A DNA stretch of 64,000 bases from Parvibaculum sp035325945 (GTDB lineage Bacteria > Pseudomonadota > Alphaproteobacteria > Parvibaculales > Parvibaculaceae), in assembly GCF_035325945.1 (NCBI RefSeq), contig NZ_DAOKYX010000004.1, forward strand, positions 62,001 to 126,000, written 5' to 3'. Shown one piece after another: positions 26,623-35,397 of this stretch. The number at the start of each line of letters is the position of its first letter. Within the stretch, counting starts at the first letter, position 1. The translations under genes were made by a program, and so were the position numbers. The notes under the pieces were generated by a model. That model saw nothing but the letters and a program-made list of their open reading frames with translations, ran no database searches and was not told the origin of the DNA.

Positions 26623-27578
26623 ATATATTGAAACGTCATCTGGATACTGCAAGACATGTTGCAATGGCTGCAATCGCCGTGGCGATGATCGGTTTTACAT
26701 CACCTGTCATGGCGCAATCCAACGGCGCGGCTCCGATGAGCTATTACCTCATCATGCTGAATGCGCTTCGCACCAACCCCAATCTGCTCAGCGATGAAAT
26801 TTGGAACAAGCTTGCCGAGGAGCAGATACTCGCCGCGCAGTCGCACTATTTTTCCCACGCGCCATCTCGCGGCATGGAGCCGATCTTCTCCGCCGCACAG
26901 GTCAAGGATCGCAATCCTCGCATGGCGAGCGCGGAGCTCGCGCCTGTCCTGAAAGACGATATCGCCACCCGCATCAAAGCAGCACCGGACACGCTGATTG
27001 CGAAATTCACGCTCCTTGAGCTGCGCTATGACGACAACACCGGAAAACTGATCTCGAAGTGCTGCTATAGCCGCCCCCGTGTGCAACCCGGCCTGTTCGA
27101 TCTATTGATGCCCGCACTCGATCTCGTTAACGGCGTGCCGTCAAATACGCCCGCCGCCTATCAGCCATCGCCCGGCCTGCCTCAAAAAGCCCGGAGCATG
27201 GCTGTCTACAAGATCAAAGAAAATCTGGCTGCCGATGATGCCGGGCCGGTGCCGGCTTTCGCAGGCCTCATCGGAAGTGGCGCGCGCTTCGGGTTCCGAG
27301 CCGATGAAATGAATCTCGCGCTCGACCGCTGGGTGGAGATTGACGGCATTACTCTCGCTCGCGGCGCGGCGGAAAAACTATTGAACGAGGTTGCACATCG
27401 CAAAGGCAGCGTTGAAACGCGCGTCGCCTTTACCGTCACCGGGGCAGAAAATGGCCCTCACCGCGCCGTGCTTTACGGAAAGCTCGTATCCGCCTCAATC
27501 CTCGGCCCGGATGGCGCAACGATTGCCAGCTTCCCCGCCGGGGCATTTCGCGAGTCAGGACTGACGCTCCCGCAATGA
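26619..27578 (+). CDS. Exported protein of unknown function, 319 aa
   Basis: A GTG start overlaps the DUF1036 gene stop. Basic residues are followed by a hydrophobic core (HVAMAAIAVAMIGFTSPVMAQ) with a likely signal peptidase site after VMA or MAQ. The mature part has no recognised domain. A CC pair (SKCCYSRPR) is present, and the C-terminal half (GARFGFRADEMNLALDRWVEIDG, VAFTVTGAENGPHRAVLYGKLVSASIL) looks like a beta-rich domain. Function is unknown. Tight coupling with the DUF1036 gene implies a shared periplasmic or surface role. Confidence 0.78.
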   Translation: MNILKRHLDTARHVAMAAIAVAMIGFTSPVMAQSNGAAPMSYYLIMLNALRTNPNLLSDEIWNKLAEEQILAAQSHYFSHAPSRGMEPIFSAAQVKDRNPRMASAELAPVLKDDIATRIKAAPDTLIAKFTLLELRYDDNTGKLISKCCYSRPRVQPGLFDLLMPALDLVNGVPSNTPAAYQPSPGLPQKARSMAVYKIKENLAADDAGPVPAFAGLIGSGARFGFRADEMNLALDRWVEIDGITLARGAAEKLLNEVAHRKGSVETRVAFTVTGAENGPHRAVLYGKLVSASILGPDGATIASFPAGAFRESGLTLPQ

Positions 27579-27622
27579 CGCCGACAAAGAACAAGGCGGC
27601 TGCCCGGCCGCGGCGGAAAGTT

Positions 27623-27698
<76 letters not shown>

Positions 27699-27866
27699 GA
27701 CCGGTGCCTGCCCCGAATCTCGCGGGGACAGTCATGGTGTCGGGTCCTTGGGACCACCAAATCCCTTGCAGGAGGCTGCCTATAGCAAAGCTGGCGGAGC
27801 CTGTCCAGCACACTTGGAAAAAACCTCCCTATGTCTTTTTGCCCCTGTTCCGGACCATTTGCCGGA

Positions 27867-29015
27867 TCACCAGAAAGCGCTCGGGCTCCGGGAGATTTCA
27901 AGATTCCTGTGGACGTAAACGCTCATCAGCAGGCCGAAGGCGAACATGATCGAAAGCATCGCCGTGCCGCCATAGGAGACGAGCGGCAGCGGCACGCCGA
28001 CCACCGGCAGAAGCCCCATCACCATGGCCGCATTGATGAACACATAGAAGAAGAAGCTCACCGCCACGCCCATCGCCAGCAGCCGGCCGAACTGGTTTCG
28101 GCTCTGCAGCGCCACGCTGAAGGCGAAGGCGAGCGCGATGCAATAGAAGGCGAGCAGCGTGATCCCGCCGATGAAACCGAGTTCCTCGCCGAGCATCGTG
28201 AAGATGAAGTCGGTCTGCTTTTCGGGCAGGAAGTTCAGATGGGCCTGCGTACCGGCCATGAAGCCCTTGCCGAAGATGCCGCCCGATCCGAGCGCGATCT
28301 TGGATTGCAGGATGTGATAGCCCGCGCCGAGCGGATCGCGCTCTGGATCGAGAAAGGTGAAGACGCGGTCCCTCTGATAATCGTGCAGGCGATCCCAGAC
28401 GATGGGAATGGCCGCCAGGACGGCAAGTCCTCCGGCAATGAAGTAGCGCCACGCAAGCCCGGCCGCAAAGAAGATAACGACGCCCGAAACCGTGAGCAGG
28501 ATCGCCGTGCCAAGGTCCGGCTGCTTCACCACGAGAGCGACGGGCACCGCGATGAGAAGGAGCGGCACGATGAGATTCCTCAGGCGCGAAACCTCATCGA
28601 GCGCGAGCCCGTGGAAATATCGCGCCAGCGCCAGCAGAAGCGCGACCTTCATCACCTCGGAAGGCTGGAGCTGAATGATGCCGAGATTGAGCCAGCGCTG
28701 CGCGCCCATGCCCTTGAAGCCGACAATATCGACTGCCGCGACCAGCACCAGCGCCACGCCGTAAAGCGGATAGGCGACGCGCATCCACAGCCTGAGGTCG
28801 ATCATCGCCACGACGACCATGATGCCCGCGCCGAGCGCGAAACGAACCATCTGCTTCAAGGCCCAGGGCGAGAAGCTTCCATCCGCCACGGAATAGAGCA
28901 TTGCGAAGCCCATCGACGCGATGACGGTGATGAGCAGCAGGAAGCCCCAGTTGAATTCGAGGAGCTTGTCGCCGAGCCGCATTTCCCGGCCGGTAAAACG
29001 GCGCAGATCGAGCAT
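27867..29015 (-). CDS. rodA: Rod-shape peptidoglycan polymerase RodA (SEDS), 382 aa
   Basis: SEDS glycosyltransferase that polymerises lipid II in the elongasome with PBP2. It has about ten membrane helices, GAQRWLNLGIIQLQPSEVMK, KQPDLGTAILL with the catalytic-loop Asp region, and TQAHLNFLPEKQTDFIFTML. Near the end it has VGVPLPLVSYGGTAMLS, the classic FtsW/RodA signature. ATG at 29015 overlaps the mrdA stop as TGATG, with GGAGGGG upstream. It is the last gene of mreB-mreC-mreD-mrdA-rodA. Confidence 0.96.
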   Translation of the reverse strand: MLDLRRFTGREMRLGDKLLEFNWGFLLLITVIASMGFAMLYSVADGSFSPWALKQMVRFALGAGIMVVVAMIDLRLWMRVAYPLYGVALVLVAAVDIVGFKGMGAQRWLNLGIIQLQPSEVMKVALLLALARYFHGLALDEVSRLRNLIVPLLLIAVPVALVVKQPDLGTAILLTVSGVVIFFAAGLAWRYFIAGGLAVLAAIPIVWDRLHDYQRDRVFTFLDPERDPLGAGYHILQSKIALGSGGIFGKGFMAGTQAHLNFLPEKQTDFIFTMLGEELGFIGGITLLAFYCIALAFAFSVALQSRNQFGRLLAMGVAVSFFFYVFINAAMVMGLLPVVGVPLPLVSYGGTAMLSIMFAFGLLMSVYVHRNLEISRSPSAFW

Positions 29016-30904
29016 CACCCCTCCTCAACCGCATTGAGCGCGCCCCGCAATGGCGCATAGGCCTGCCGGCTGACCGGATTGCGCAACTGCACCTCGCGCA
29101 TGATGTCGCGCGCTGCGGGCGCCGCAGCACCCGAGCCAGATCCGCCATGCTCGATGACGAGCGACATCGCATAGCGGGGCTCTGCCACGGGCGCGAAGCA
29201 GATGAAGAGCGCGTGGTCGCGCAGATGCCACGCAAGCGCTTCGTTCTTGCGCACACCGGCGAGGCGCTCGGCCATGCTGATGCGCCTCACCTGCGCCGAA
29301 CCGGTCTTGCCGGCAAGTTCCATTCCCGCATCCGTGATACGCGCCCGGAAGGCGGTGCCGCCCGGCTCGTTGGAAACGCCGTTCATACCGTCCTGCACGA
29401 TCTTCAGCCATTGGGGATCGACGTCGATCTTCGGCGCCTGCGGCACGGGCAGAAGCTCGCCGCCTATGGCGCGGGTGAGACGCGGCTTCACCGCATAGCC
29501 GCCATTGGCGAGCCGCGCCGTCATGACGGCAAGCTGCAATGGCGTCGTCAGCAGAAAACCCTGGCCGATGCCCGTGATGAGCGTTTCACCCTGCTGCCAG
29601 GAAACGCCAGTCACCGCCCGCTTCCAGGCCCGGCTCGGAACGATGCCCTGCTTCTCGCCCGGGATTTCCAGATCGAAGGTCTGGCCGAGGCCGAATTCCT
29701 TGGCCATCTTCTCGATCGCGTCGATGCCGATGCGCCGGGCGACATCGTAGAAATAGATGTCGCAGGAATGCTTGATCGCATCATGCATGTTCATCGAGCC
29801 ATGGCCTTCCTTCCTCCAGCAATGGAAGAAGTGATCGCCGAGCGCGTATTGGCCGCTGCAGTGAATGGTGCGGTTGGGGTCGATCCCGGCGCGCAGCGCG
29901 GCGAGCGCCGTCACCGTCTTGAAGGTCGAGCCGGGCGGATAAAGCCCCGCAAGGGCCTTGTCGGTCAGCGGCTTGTAGGGATTGTCGACCAGCGCCTTCC
30001 ACTGATCCTGGCTGAGGCCCATGTTGAAATCATTGGGATCGAAGGCAGGCGTCGAAACGAAGGAGAGAACCTCGCCGGTGTGAATGTCCATGACGACGGC
30101 GCTTGCCGATTCTTCCTTCAGCCGCTCGCAGGCGAATTCCTGTATGCCCATATCGAGCGTCAGAACGATTTCCTCGCCGGGCTTGCCGGGGTCCTTCGAG
30201 AGTTCGCGGATCACGCGCCCATAGGCATTGACCTCGACATGGCTCGCGCCCGCCGTGCCGCGCAGCTTCGGGTCATAGGTCTTCTCGATACCGCTCTTGC
30301 CGATCCGGAAGCCGGGCAGCCTCATCAGCGGCTGCACTTCCTCGGCGGCGCTGAGATCCTTTTCCGAAACCGCGCCCACATAGCCGACCACATGCGCAAG
30401 ATGTGTCGTGAACGGATAATGCCGCGTCTCGCCCACATCGGGCTGGATACCCGGAAGGTCCGGTTCGTTGATGTTGATCTGCGCGAATTGTTCCCAGGTC
30501 AGCCCCTCGACCACCGTGACCGGCATGAAGCGCGGCGAGCGCGCGATGTCCCGCATGATCTTCTTGCGATCATAAGGCGTGATGGAAACGATACGGGCGA
30601 GCTTGTCGAGCGTATCTTCGATATCCGGCGTCTGTTCAGGGATGAGGACAGCCCGGTAATTCTGCCGGTTGGAGGCGAGCACCGTCCCGAAGCGATCGAC
30701 GACCCGCCCCCGGAGCGGCGCGAGAAGCCGCACGTTGATGCGGTTTTCTTCCGCCATCATGCGGTATTCGTCGGATTTCAGGATCTGCAGATAATACATG
30801 CGCCCGGCGAGAATGGCGAAAGCCGCCGCCTGCCCGGCACCGAGGATCGCGGCCCGGCGCGTGAAGGTCTTGTAGCGTGAATTGTCCCTGCCGTCGAACT
30901 TCAT
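29015..30904 (-). CDS. mrdA: Penicillin-binding protein 2 (MrdA), 629 aa
   Basis: Monofunctional class B transpeptidase of the elongasome. It has one N-terminal membrane anchor (AAILGAGQAAAFAILAG), the pedestal domain, then the penicillin-binding domain with SxxK as S326TFK329 in PPGSTFK, the SxN-equivalent SCD at 380-382 and KTG in LAGKTGSAQ. The C-terminus ends after QAYAPLRGALNAVEEG. ATG at 30904 is chosen because the longer frame upstream is shadow of mreD. Confidence 0.96.
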   Translation of the reverse strand: MKFDGRDNSRYKTFTRRAAILGAGQAAAFAILAGRMYYLQILKSDEYRMMAEENRINVRLLAPLRGRVVDRFGTVLASNRQNYRAVLIPEQTPDIEDTLDKLARIVSITPYDRKKIMRDIARSPRFMPVTVVEGLTWEQFAQININEPDLPGIQPDVGETRHYPFTTHLAHVVGYVGAVSEKDLSAAEEVQPLMRLPGFRIGKSGIEKTYDPKLRGTAGASHVEVNAYGRVIRELSKDPGKPGEEIVLTLDMGIQEFACERLKEESASAVVMDIHTGEVLSFVSTPAFDPNDFNMGLSQDQWKALVDNPYKPLTDKALAGLYPPGSTFKTVTALAALRAGIDPNRTIHCSGQYALGDHFFHCWRKEGHGSMNMHDAIKHSCDIYFYDVARRIGIDAIEKMAKEFGLGQTFDLEIPGEKQGIVPSRAWKRAVTGVSWQQGETLITGIGQGFLLTTPLQLAVMTARLANGGYAVKPRLTRAIGGELLPVPQAPKIDVDPQWLKIVQDGMNGVSNEPGGTAFRARITDAGMELAGKTGSAQVRRISMAERLAGVRKNEALAWHLRDHALFICFAPVAEPRYAMSLVIEHGGSGSGAAAPAARDIMREVQLRNPVSRQAYAPLRGALNAVEEG

Positions 30905-30918
30905 CGCCGCGCTCCCCC

Positions 30919-31452
30919 CTAGCCCGTCGGAAGAATTCGGCGCTCGATGCGCCCGAAGATCATGGCAAAGATCGGGAAGATCGCAACGGTCACGAACATG
31001 TGCCAGACGATCGGCTTCAGCGGCAGGACCGTGCCATAGAAAAGTGAGGCGGCGCTCCAGCCGACGAACCCGGCGAGCGCGGCCGCCATGAAGAAGCCGA
31101 GCCAGAACACCGAGAACGGCGCATTCACGGCGAGGAAGCGCTGGGTGAGCACGACGATATAGGTCAGCACATAGACGAAGGCCCACAATCCGATCGGACC
31201 GTCCGAGAGGAGATCGGAAAGGAGCCCGACCAGAAACACCGCATAAACCGGGAACATCTCGGGGCGGACGATCGCCCAGTAATAGATCGCCATGAGCGCG
31301 AAGGCGGGCATGACCGATGTGCCGAAGATGCGGCCCATCGGCACGAAGGAAAGCAGCACGCAGGCAAGGCCCATGATGAAGGGCAGAACCGTGACGACGA
31401 TGCGCCCGGCGCGCGCCGCGGGTGTCGGTGTATAGGGCTCGAGGCGCGGCAT
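30919..31452 (-). CDS. mreD: Rod-shape protein MreD, 177 aa
   Basis: Small polytopic membrane protein with about five helices (VVTVLPFIMGLACVLLSF; MPAFALMAIYYWAIVRPEMFP), with GLLSDLLSDGPIGLWAFVYVL being the recognisable MreD core. It links MreC to the inner-membrane elongation complex. ATG at 31452 lies 2 nt after the mreC stop; a GTG at 31458 would overlap mreC. 14 bp separate it from mrdA. Confidence 0.93.
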   Translation of the reverse strand: MPRLEPYTPTPAARAGRIVVTVLPFIMGLACVLLSFVPMGRIFGTSVMPAFALMAIYYWAIVRPEMFPVYAVFLVGLLSDLLSDGPIGLWAFVYVLTYIVVLTQRFLAVNAPFSVFWLGFFMAAALAGFVGWSAASLFYGTVLPLKPIVWHMFVTVAIFPIFAMIFGRIERRILPTG

Positions 31453-31454
31453 GG

Positions 31455-32648
31455 TCACTCGACCCCCGGCGTGTCTTCACCGCTCGCATCGCTCGGCGCG
31501 GGCGGCGGCGTGTCCTCATCGAGCACGTCCGGGATCGGCTGCATCTGGCCCGCCGCTGGCGGCGCTCCGGCCGCGGCACCAGACTGCGAAGCCGGTGGCA
31601 TCGCGGCGGCGGGCGCTGGCGCGGTCTGCGTTGCAGGCGCTGCCGAGGGCTTTGCCGGTTTCTTCGCGGCAGGAGGTTGCGCCGCCCGCGATGACGCCAC
31701 CTCGGAGGCGGGCGGCGTCGCGGGCTTGGGTGCGCCGGGTATCTGCGTGATCGGCTTTGCCACTTCGGCGGGTTTCGGCGGCACGGGCGGGCCGAGCAGC
31801 ACCGCTGGCGGGTCCTGCCTGTCCACCTTGCTCGGGAACTCGAATTTCAGGATACGGACGAAATCGAGCCGGTCGCGATCGGCGAAGGTCTGCACACGCA
31901 AAAATCCGTCATTCGTCTGGATGACGAGGCCGACCGGAACTCCCGGCGGAATGAGGCCGCCATCGCCTGACGTCACCACCCGGTCGCCGGGAGAGACGCC
32001 GCTTTTCACCGCGAGATATTCGAGCCGCGGCCAGTCCGTGTTGTCGCCCGCAAGAATGGCCTTGAAGTGCGAAGGCTCCACCACCACGGGAATCCGGCTA
32101 TTGAGGTCGGTCAGAAGGAGGACGCGGCTTGCCCGCTCCCCCGTCGCAACGATCCGGCCGATGAGCCCGTCCGTGTCGATCACGGCGTCGCCGCTTTTCA
32201 CCCCGTGCTCCCGGCCGGTATTGACGATCACCGTATCGACGAACGGGCCGCCATTGTCGCTGACGACGCGCCCCGTCACATATTTGATGTCGGGATCGAC
32301 CTGCACATTGAGCAGCGCCTCGAAGCGCGCGGTCTTCGCCTCGAGCTTCAGCGCCGCTTCCTTCCAGGCGAGAAGCCGCGCATTCTCGGCCCGCAGCCGC
32401 TCGTTCTCGTCGAAGACATAGGCATATTCGTCGGTGCGCTCGATCACGCGCCGCACGACGGAAACCGGCCGCGAGGCGATTTCGAGCAGAGGGGCCGCAA
32501 GATCGGTGACGGCCTGGCGCGCGCGATCGAAGACATAGGTCTCCGCCCGCCCGAGCAGGAGCAGCGCCGCGGCAAGCGTCAGCATGAAGACGAGCGAAAT
32601 CCGGTTCGAGATCTCGCGGATCGGCACTCCCGACCGGTTTGGATCCAT
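31455..32648 (-). CDS. mreC: Rod-shape protein MreC with long Pro/Ala tail, 397 aa
   Basis: N-terminal membrane anchor (ISLVFMLTLAAALLLLG), coiled-coil (ENERLRAENARLLAWKEAALKLEAK is its core) and the MreC beta domain with GDAVIDTDGLIGRIV, GSRIPV-like and GDRVVTSGDGGLIPPG motifs. From about residue 275 the protein becomes a 120-residue Pro/Ala-rich, acidic-ended tail. AAGGTGG precedes ATG at 32648; GTG at 32654 is too close to it. It scaffolds PBP2 in the periplasm. Confidence 0.94.
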   Translation of the reverse strand: MDPNRSGVPIREISNRISLVFMLTLAAALLLLGRAETYVFDRARQAVTDLAAPLLEIASRPVSVVRRVIERTDEYAYVFDENERLRAENARLLAWKEAALKLEAKTARFEALLNVQVDPDIKYVTGRVVSDNGGPFVDTVIVNTGREHGVKSGDAVIDTDGLIGRIVATGERASRVLLLTDLNSRIPVVVEPSHFKAILAGDNTDWPRLEYLAVKSGVSPGDRVVTSGDGGLIPPGVPVGLVIQTNDGFLRVQTFADRDRLDFVRILKFEFPSKVDRQDPPAVLLGPPVPPKPAEVAKPITQIPGAPKPATPPASEVASSRAAQPPAAKKPAKPSAAPATQTAPAPAAAMPPASQSGAAAGAPPAAGQMQPIPDVLDEDTPPPAPSDASGEDTPGVE

Positions 32649-32701
32649 CGCCACCTTACCGCTCCCGCCGTCCCGCTGCCCGCCCCTCGCGAGTAGTCCG
32701 C

Positions 32702-33742
32702 TTAATACACCGACGACAGAACGTGCTTCATGGTCTTGATGTGTTCAAGCGCCTTGCCCGTGCCGAGCGCGACGCAGGAAAGCGCGTCGTCCGCGATCGA
32801 AACAGGCAGCCCCGTCTCGTCGCGCAGCACCTGATCGAGATTGGCGAGCAGCGCGCCGCCGCCCGTGAGCACGATGCCCTTGTCCACGATATCGGCGGCA
32901 AGCTCCGGCGGCGTCGCCTCGAGCGCGACCTTGACCGCCTCGACAATGGCGCCGACGGGCTCCGCAAGGCTTTCGGCGATCTGCCGCTGGCCGATCCGGA
33001 TTTCCTTCGGCACGCCGTTCATGAGGTCGCGGCCCTTGATCTCGATGGTCATGCCGTCGCCATCCGAAGGAATGGCCGCCGAGCCGACTTCCTTCTTGAT
33101 GCGCTCGGCCGAGGCTTCGCCGACGAGAAGATTATGGTGCCGGCGGATATAGGCGATGATCGCCTCGTCCATCTTGTCGCCGCCGACGCGAACCGAACGG
33201 GCATAGACGATGCCGCCGAGCGAGAGCACCGCGACTTCCGTCGTGCCGCCGCCGATATCGACAACCATCGAGCCCGTGGGCTCCGTCACCGGCAGGCCGG
33301 CGCCGATCGCCGCCGCCATCGGCTCCTCGATGATATAGACACGCCGCGCACCGGCCGAAAGCGCCGATTCCTGAATGGCGCGCCGCTCCACCGCCGTCGA
33401 GCCCGAAGGCACGCAAACGATGATCTGCGGATTGGCGAAGGAGCGCCTGTTGTGAACCTTGCGGATGAAATGCTTGATCATTTCTTCCGCGACTTCGAAA
33501 TCGGCGATCACGCCGTCCCGCATCGGGCGGATCGCCTGAATGTTGCCGGGCGTGCGGCCGAGCATCTGCTTGGCTTCCTCGCCCACGGCCAGAACCTGCT
33601 TCTTCCCGCCCTTTTCGATGATGGCGACAACCGACGGCTCATTTAGGACGATCCCTCGCCCCTTCACATAGACAAGTGTGTTTGCGGTGCCGAGATCGAT
33701 TGCCATATCGGCTGAAAACATGCCGAGCAGACCGGAAAGCAT
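32702..33742 (-). CDS. mreB: Rod-shape-determining actin homologue MreB, 346 aa
   Basis: The actin fold phosphate-1 motif is DLGTANTLVYVKGRG, with VPSGSTAVERRAIQES, phosphate-2 motif VDIGGGTTEVAVL and adenosine motif VLTGGGALLANLDQVL. An N-terminal amphipathic start (MLSGLLGMFSADM) binds membrane. ATG at 33742 is preceded by AAAGGATAAAAACAAGC. First gene of the shape operon, 528 bp downstream of the LysR gene stop on the same strand. Confidence 0.97.
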   Translation of the reverse strand: MLSGLLGMFSADMAIDLGTANTLVYVKGRGIVLNEPSVVAIIEKGGKKQVLAVGEEAKQMLGRTPGNIQAIRPMRDGVIADFEVAEEMIKHFIRKVHNRRSFANPQIIVCVPSGSTAVERRAIQESALSAGARRVYIIEEPMAAAIGAGLPVTEPTGSMVVDIGGGTTEVAVLSLGGIVYARSVRVGGDKMDEAIIAYIRRHHNLLVGEASAERIKKEVGSAAIPSDGDGMTIEIKGRDLMNGVPKEIRIGQRQIAESLAEPVGAIVEAVKVALEATPPELAADIVDKGIVLTGGGALLANLDQVLRDETGLPVSIADDALSCVALGTGKALEHIKTMKHVLSSVY

Positions 33743-34270
33743 GCTTGTTTTTATCCTTTGACGTGGTCGTCGAACCGCTTGTTCTTACCGTGTCCGCCGA
33801 CGGTTGAAAGTGTCTTCGCTTGTGGTGGCCAAACAGTTAAAGCGTCGCATGTCCCGATCCCCCATGTCCCGAATTCATGCCGGGGCGGACCAATTTCATC
33901 GCTCTGGATTTGCTTCCCCCGATTGCGTCGCGCACAGGTCCTGGCGCCGGGCGTTCGCGAACGATCAAAGAAAGAAACTCCTCCGATCATCCGTACACGA
34001 ACATGCCTCGAACCGTGCCTGCCGGGTATCGCCGGGAAAGTGCGCGGGTCAGCCTCGCGCTCCGCATTTCCCTCGTCACTCCGACCCCCAAGGCATCGCC
34101 CGAACCGTCTCCACTGGTTTGCCGGCGCCGTCCGGAATGGGCTCGCTGCCTCAAAGCGCAACGCCCCGCCGAATCGCCTCGACAAGCCCTTCCTGCGGAT
34201 CGCGCAGGTCCGCGCGGCCCGAAGTTTGTACGCCGAAAGGCGCATTCCACGCAACGAAAAAGACTTGATT
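33743..34270. other. 528-bp region upstream of mreB without a convincing gene
   Basis: Frames of 140-220 codons are open here on both strands but are low-quality, rich in Arg, Ala and Pro, and overlap one another, so none is called. The region should hold the mreB promoter (minus strand). A 12-bp perfect palindrome CGTTCGCGAACG lies at 33952-33963. No terminator for the LysR gene was identified. Confidence 0.6.
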
Positions 34271-35227
34271 TCAACGGCTTTTCAAGGGTTTGGGGGGCAG
34301 CTCGGTAATTTCGTGAGAGCGCCCTTCGAGCCGCGAGCGATGCCGCCTCACCGCATCCACGAGGAACTCCATAACCGCGCGAACATGGGCAAGCTGGGCG
34401 AGATCGTTGCGCGCCATGAGCCATAATTCGAGCCCGCCCAGAAGGTCCGGCCCGAAGACGCGCTCGAAGCCGCTGTCCTGGTCAGCAAGGATGCAGGGAA
34501 GAGCGGTAAGACCGAGACCCTGGCGCGCCGCCTCCGCGCGCGCCGCAGCGCTCGACGAACGGAATGTCACACGTGAGTTTTTCTCGGCGCGGGACATCCA
34601 CCAGACGGGACCGAGCGGCGTTTCGGCGCGCGGAAAGCCGATCATGTCATGCTCCGACAGGTCGGACATCTGCCCGGGCACGCCCCGCTCGGCGAGATAT
34701 TCCTTCGCGGCGTAAAGGCCATAAGCCATGTCGCCGACTTTCCGCATCAACATGTCGCCCTGTGTCGGCCGCGCCGCGCGAAGTGCCACATCGACATCCC
34801 TGAGCGGGCTGCCGATCCGGGGCGCGCCCCCGGTGATTCCCGGCGGATCGGTCACAAGCTCGAGCTCGAGGCTCGGATGAGCCTCGCGAAAGGCCGGAAG
34901 CTCCGCCGCGATGAGGGGGGCCGCCAGCACTTCGCTCGCCGCGAGCCGCACCGCCCCCTCGCTCCCCGAGCCCGAGGCGGCAAAATCCCTCGGCAACGCC
35001 GAAAGGCGGCGATCGACCGGCTCCAGCGCCTCGACGAGCTTCTCGCCAGCCGCCGTCAGCCGGTAGCCGGTCCTCTCACGCTCGAAAAGCCGCGCGCCCA
35101 GATCGTCCTCCAGCGAGGCCACACGGCGCAAAACCGTTGTCGTATTGACGCCAAGCTGCTGTCCGGCGCCCGAAAGGCTGCCGGCGCCCGCCACGGCCAG
35201 AAAGAAGCGGAGGTCGTCCCAATTCAT
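34271..35227 (-). CDS. LysR-family transcriptional regulator, 318 aa
   Basis: The winged HTH is in the first 60 residues: DDLRFFLAVAGAGSLSGAGQQLGVNTTTVLRRVASLE followed by LFERERTGYRLTAAGE. The C-terminal periplasmic-binding-like effector domain has LRDVDVALRAARPTQGDM, of the VxxSLxG/CrgA-like subgroup. ATG at 35227 (MNWDDL) or 35233 (MKMNWDDL) are both possible. It lies downstream of purT on the same strand. No divergent target gene is apparent, so its regulon is unknown. Confidence 0.93.
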   Translation of the reverse strand: MNWDDLRFFLAVAGAGSLSGAGQQLGVNTTTVLRRVASLEDDLGARLFERERTGYRLTAAGEKLVEALEPVDRRLSALPRDFAASGSGSEGAVRLAASEVLAAPLIAAELPAFREAHPSLELELVTDPPGITGGAPRIGSPLRDVDVALRAARPTQGDMLMRKVGDMAYGLYAAKEYLAERGVPGQMSDLSEHDMIGFPRAETPLGPVWWMSRAEKNSRVTFRSSSAAARAEAARQGLGLTALPCILADQDSGFERVFGPDLLGGLELWLMARNDLAQLAHVRAVMEFLVDAVRRHRSRLEGRSHEITELPPKPLKSR

Positions 35228-35397
35228 TTTCATTACCCAGTCTGCGCAAAACACATTTGCGACAGATGCAGGATAGCGACAAGAACGGAACCTGAAAATG
35301 GCATCCGGAAAAAGTTTCGTGCGAATTTGCAAGCGAGTGCGGCCCGATCTTGCACAAATTCGGGCGGCTTCCCGTAAATGCAGGCTCGATGCCGGCG

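Noticed and set aside
33751..34254. 167-codon minus-strand frame before mreB
   Set aside because: Arg/Gly-rich composition, no ribosome site and competing open frames on both strands.
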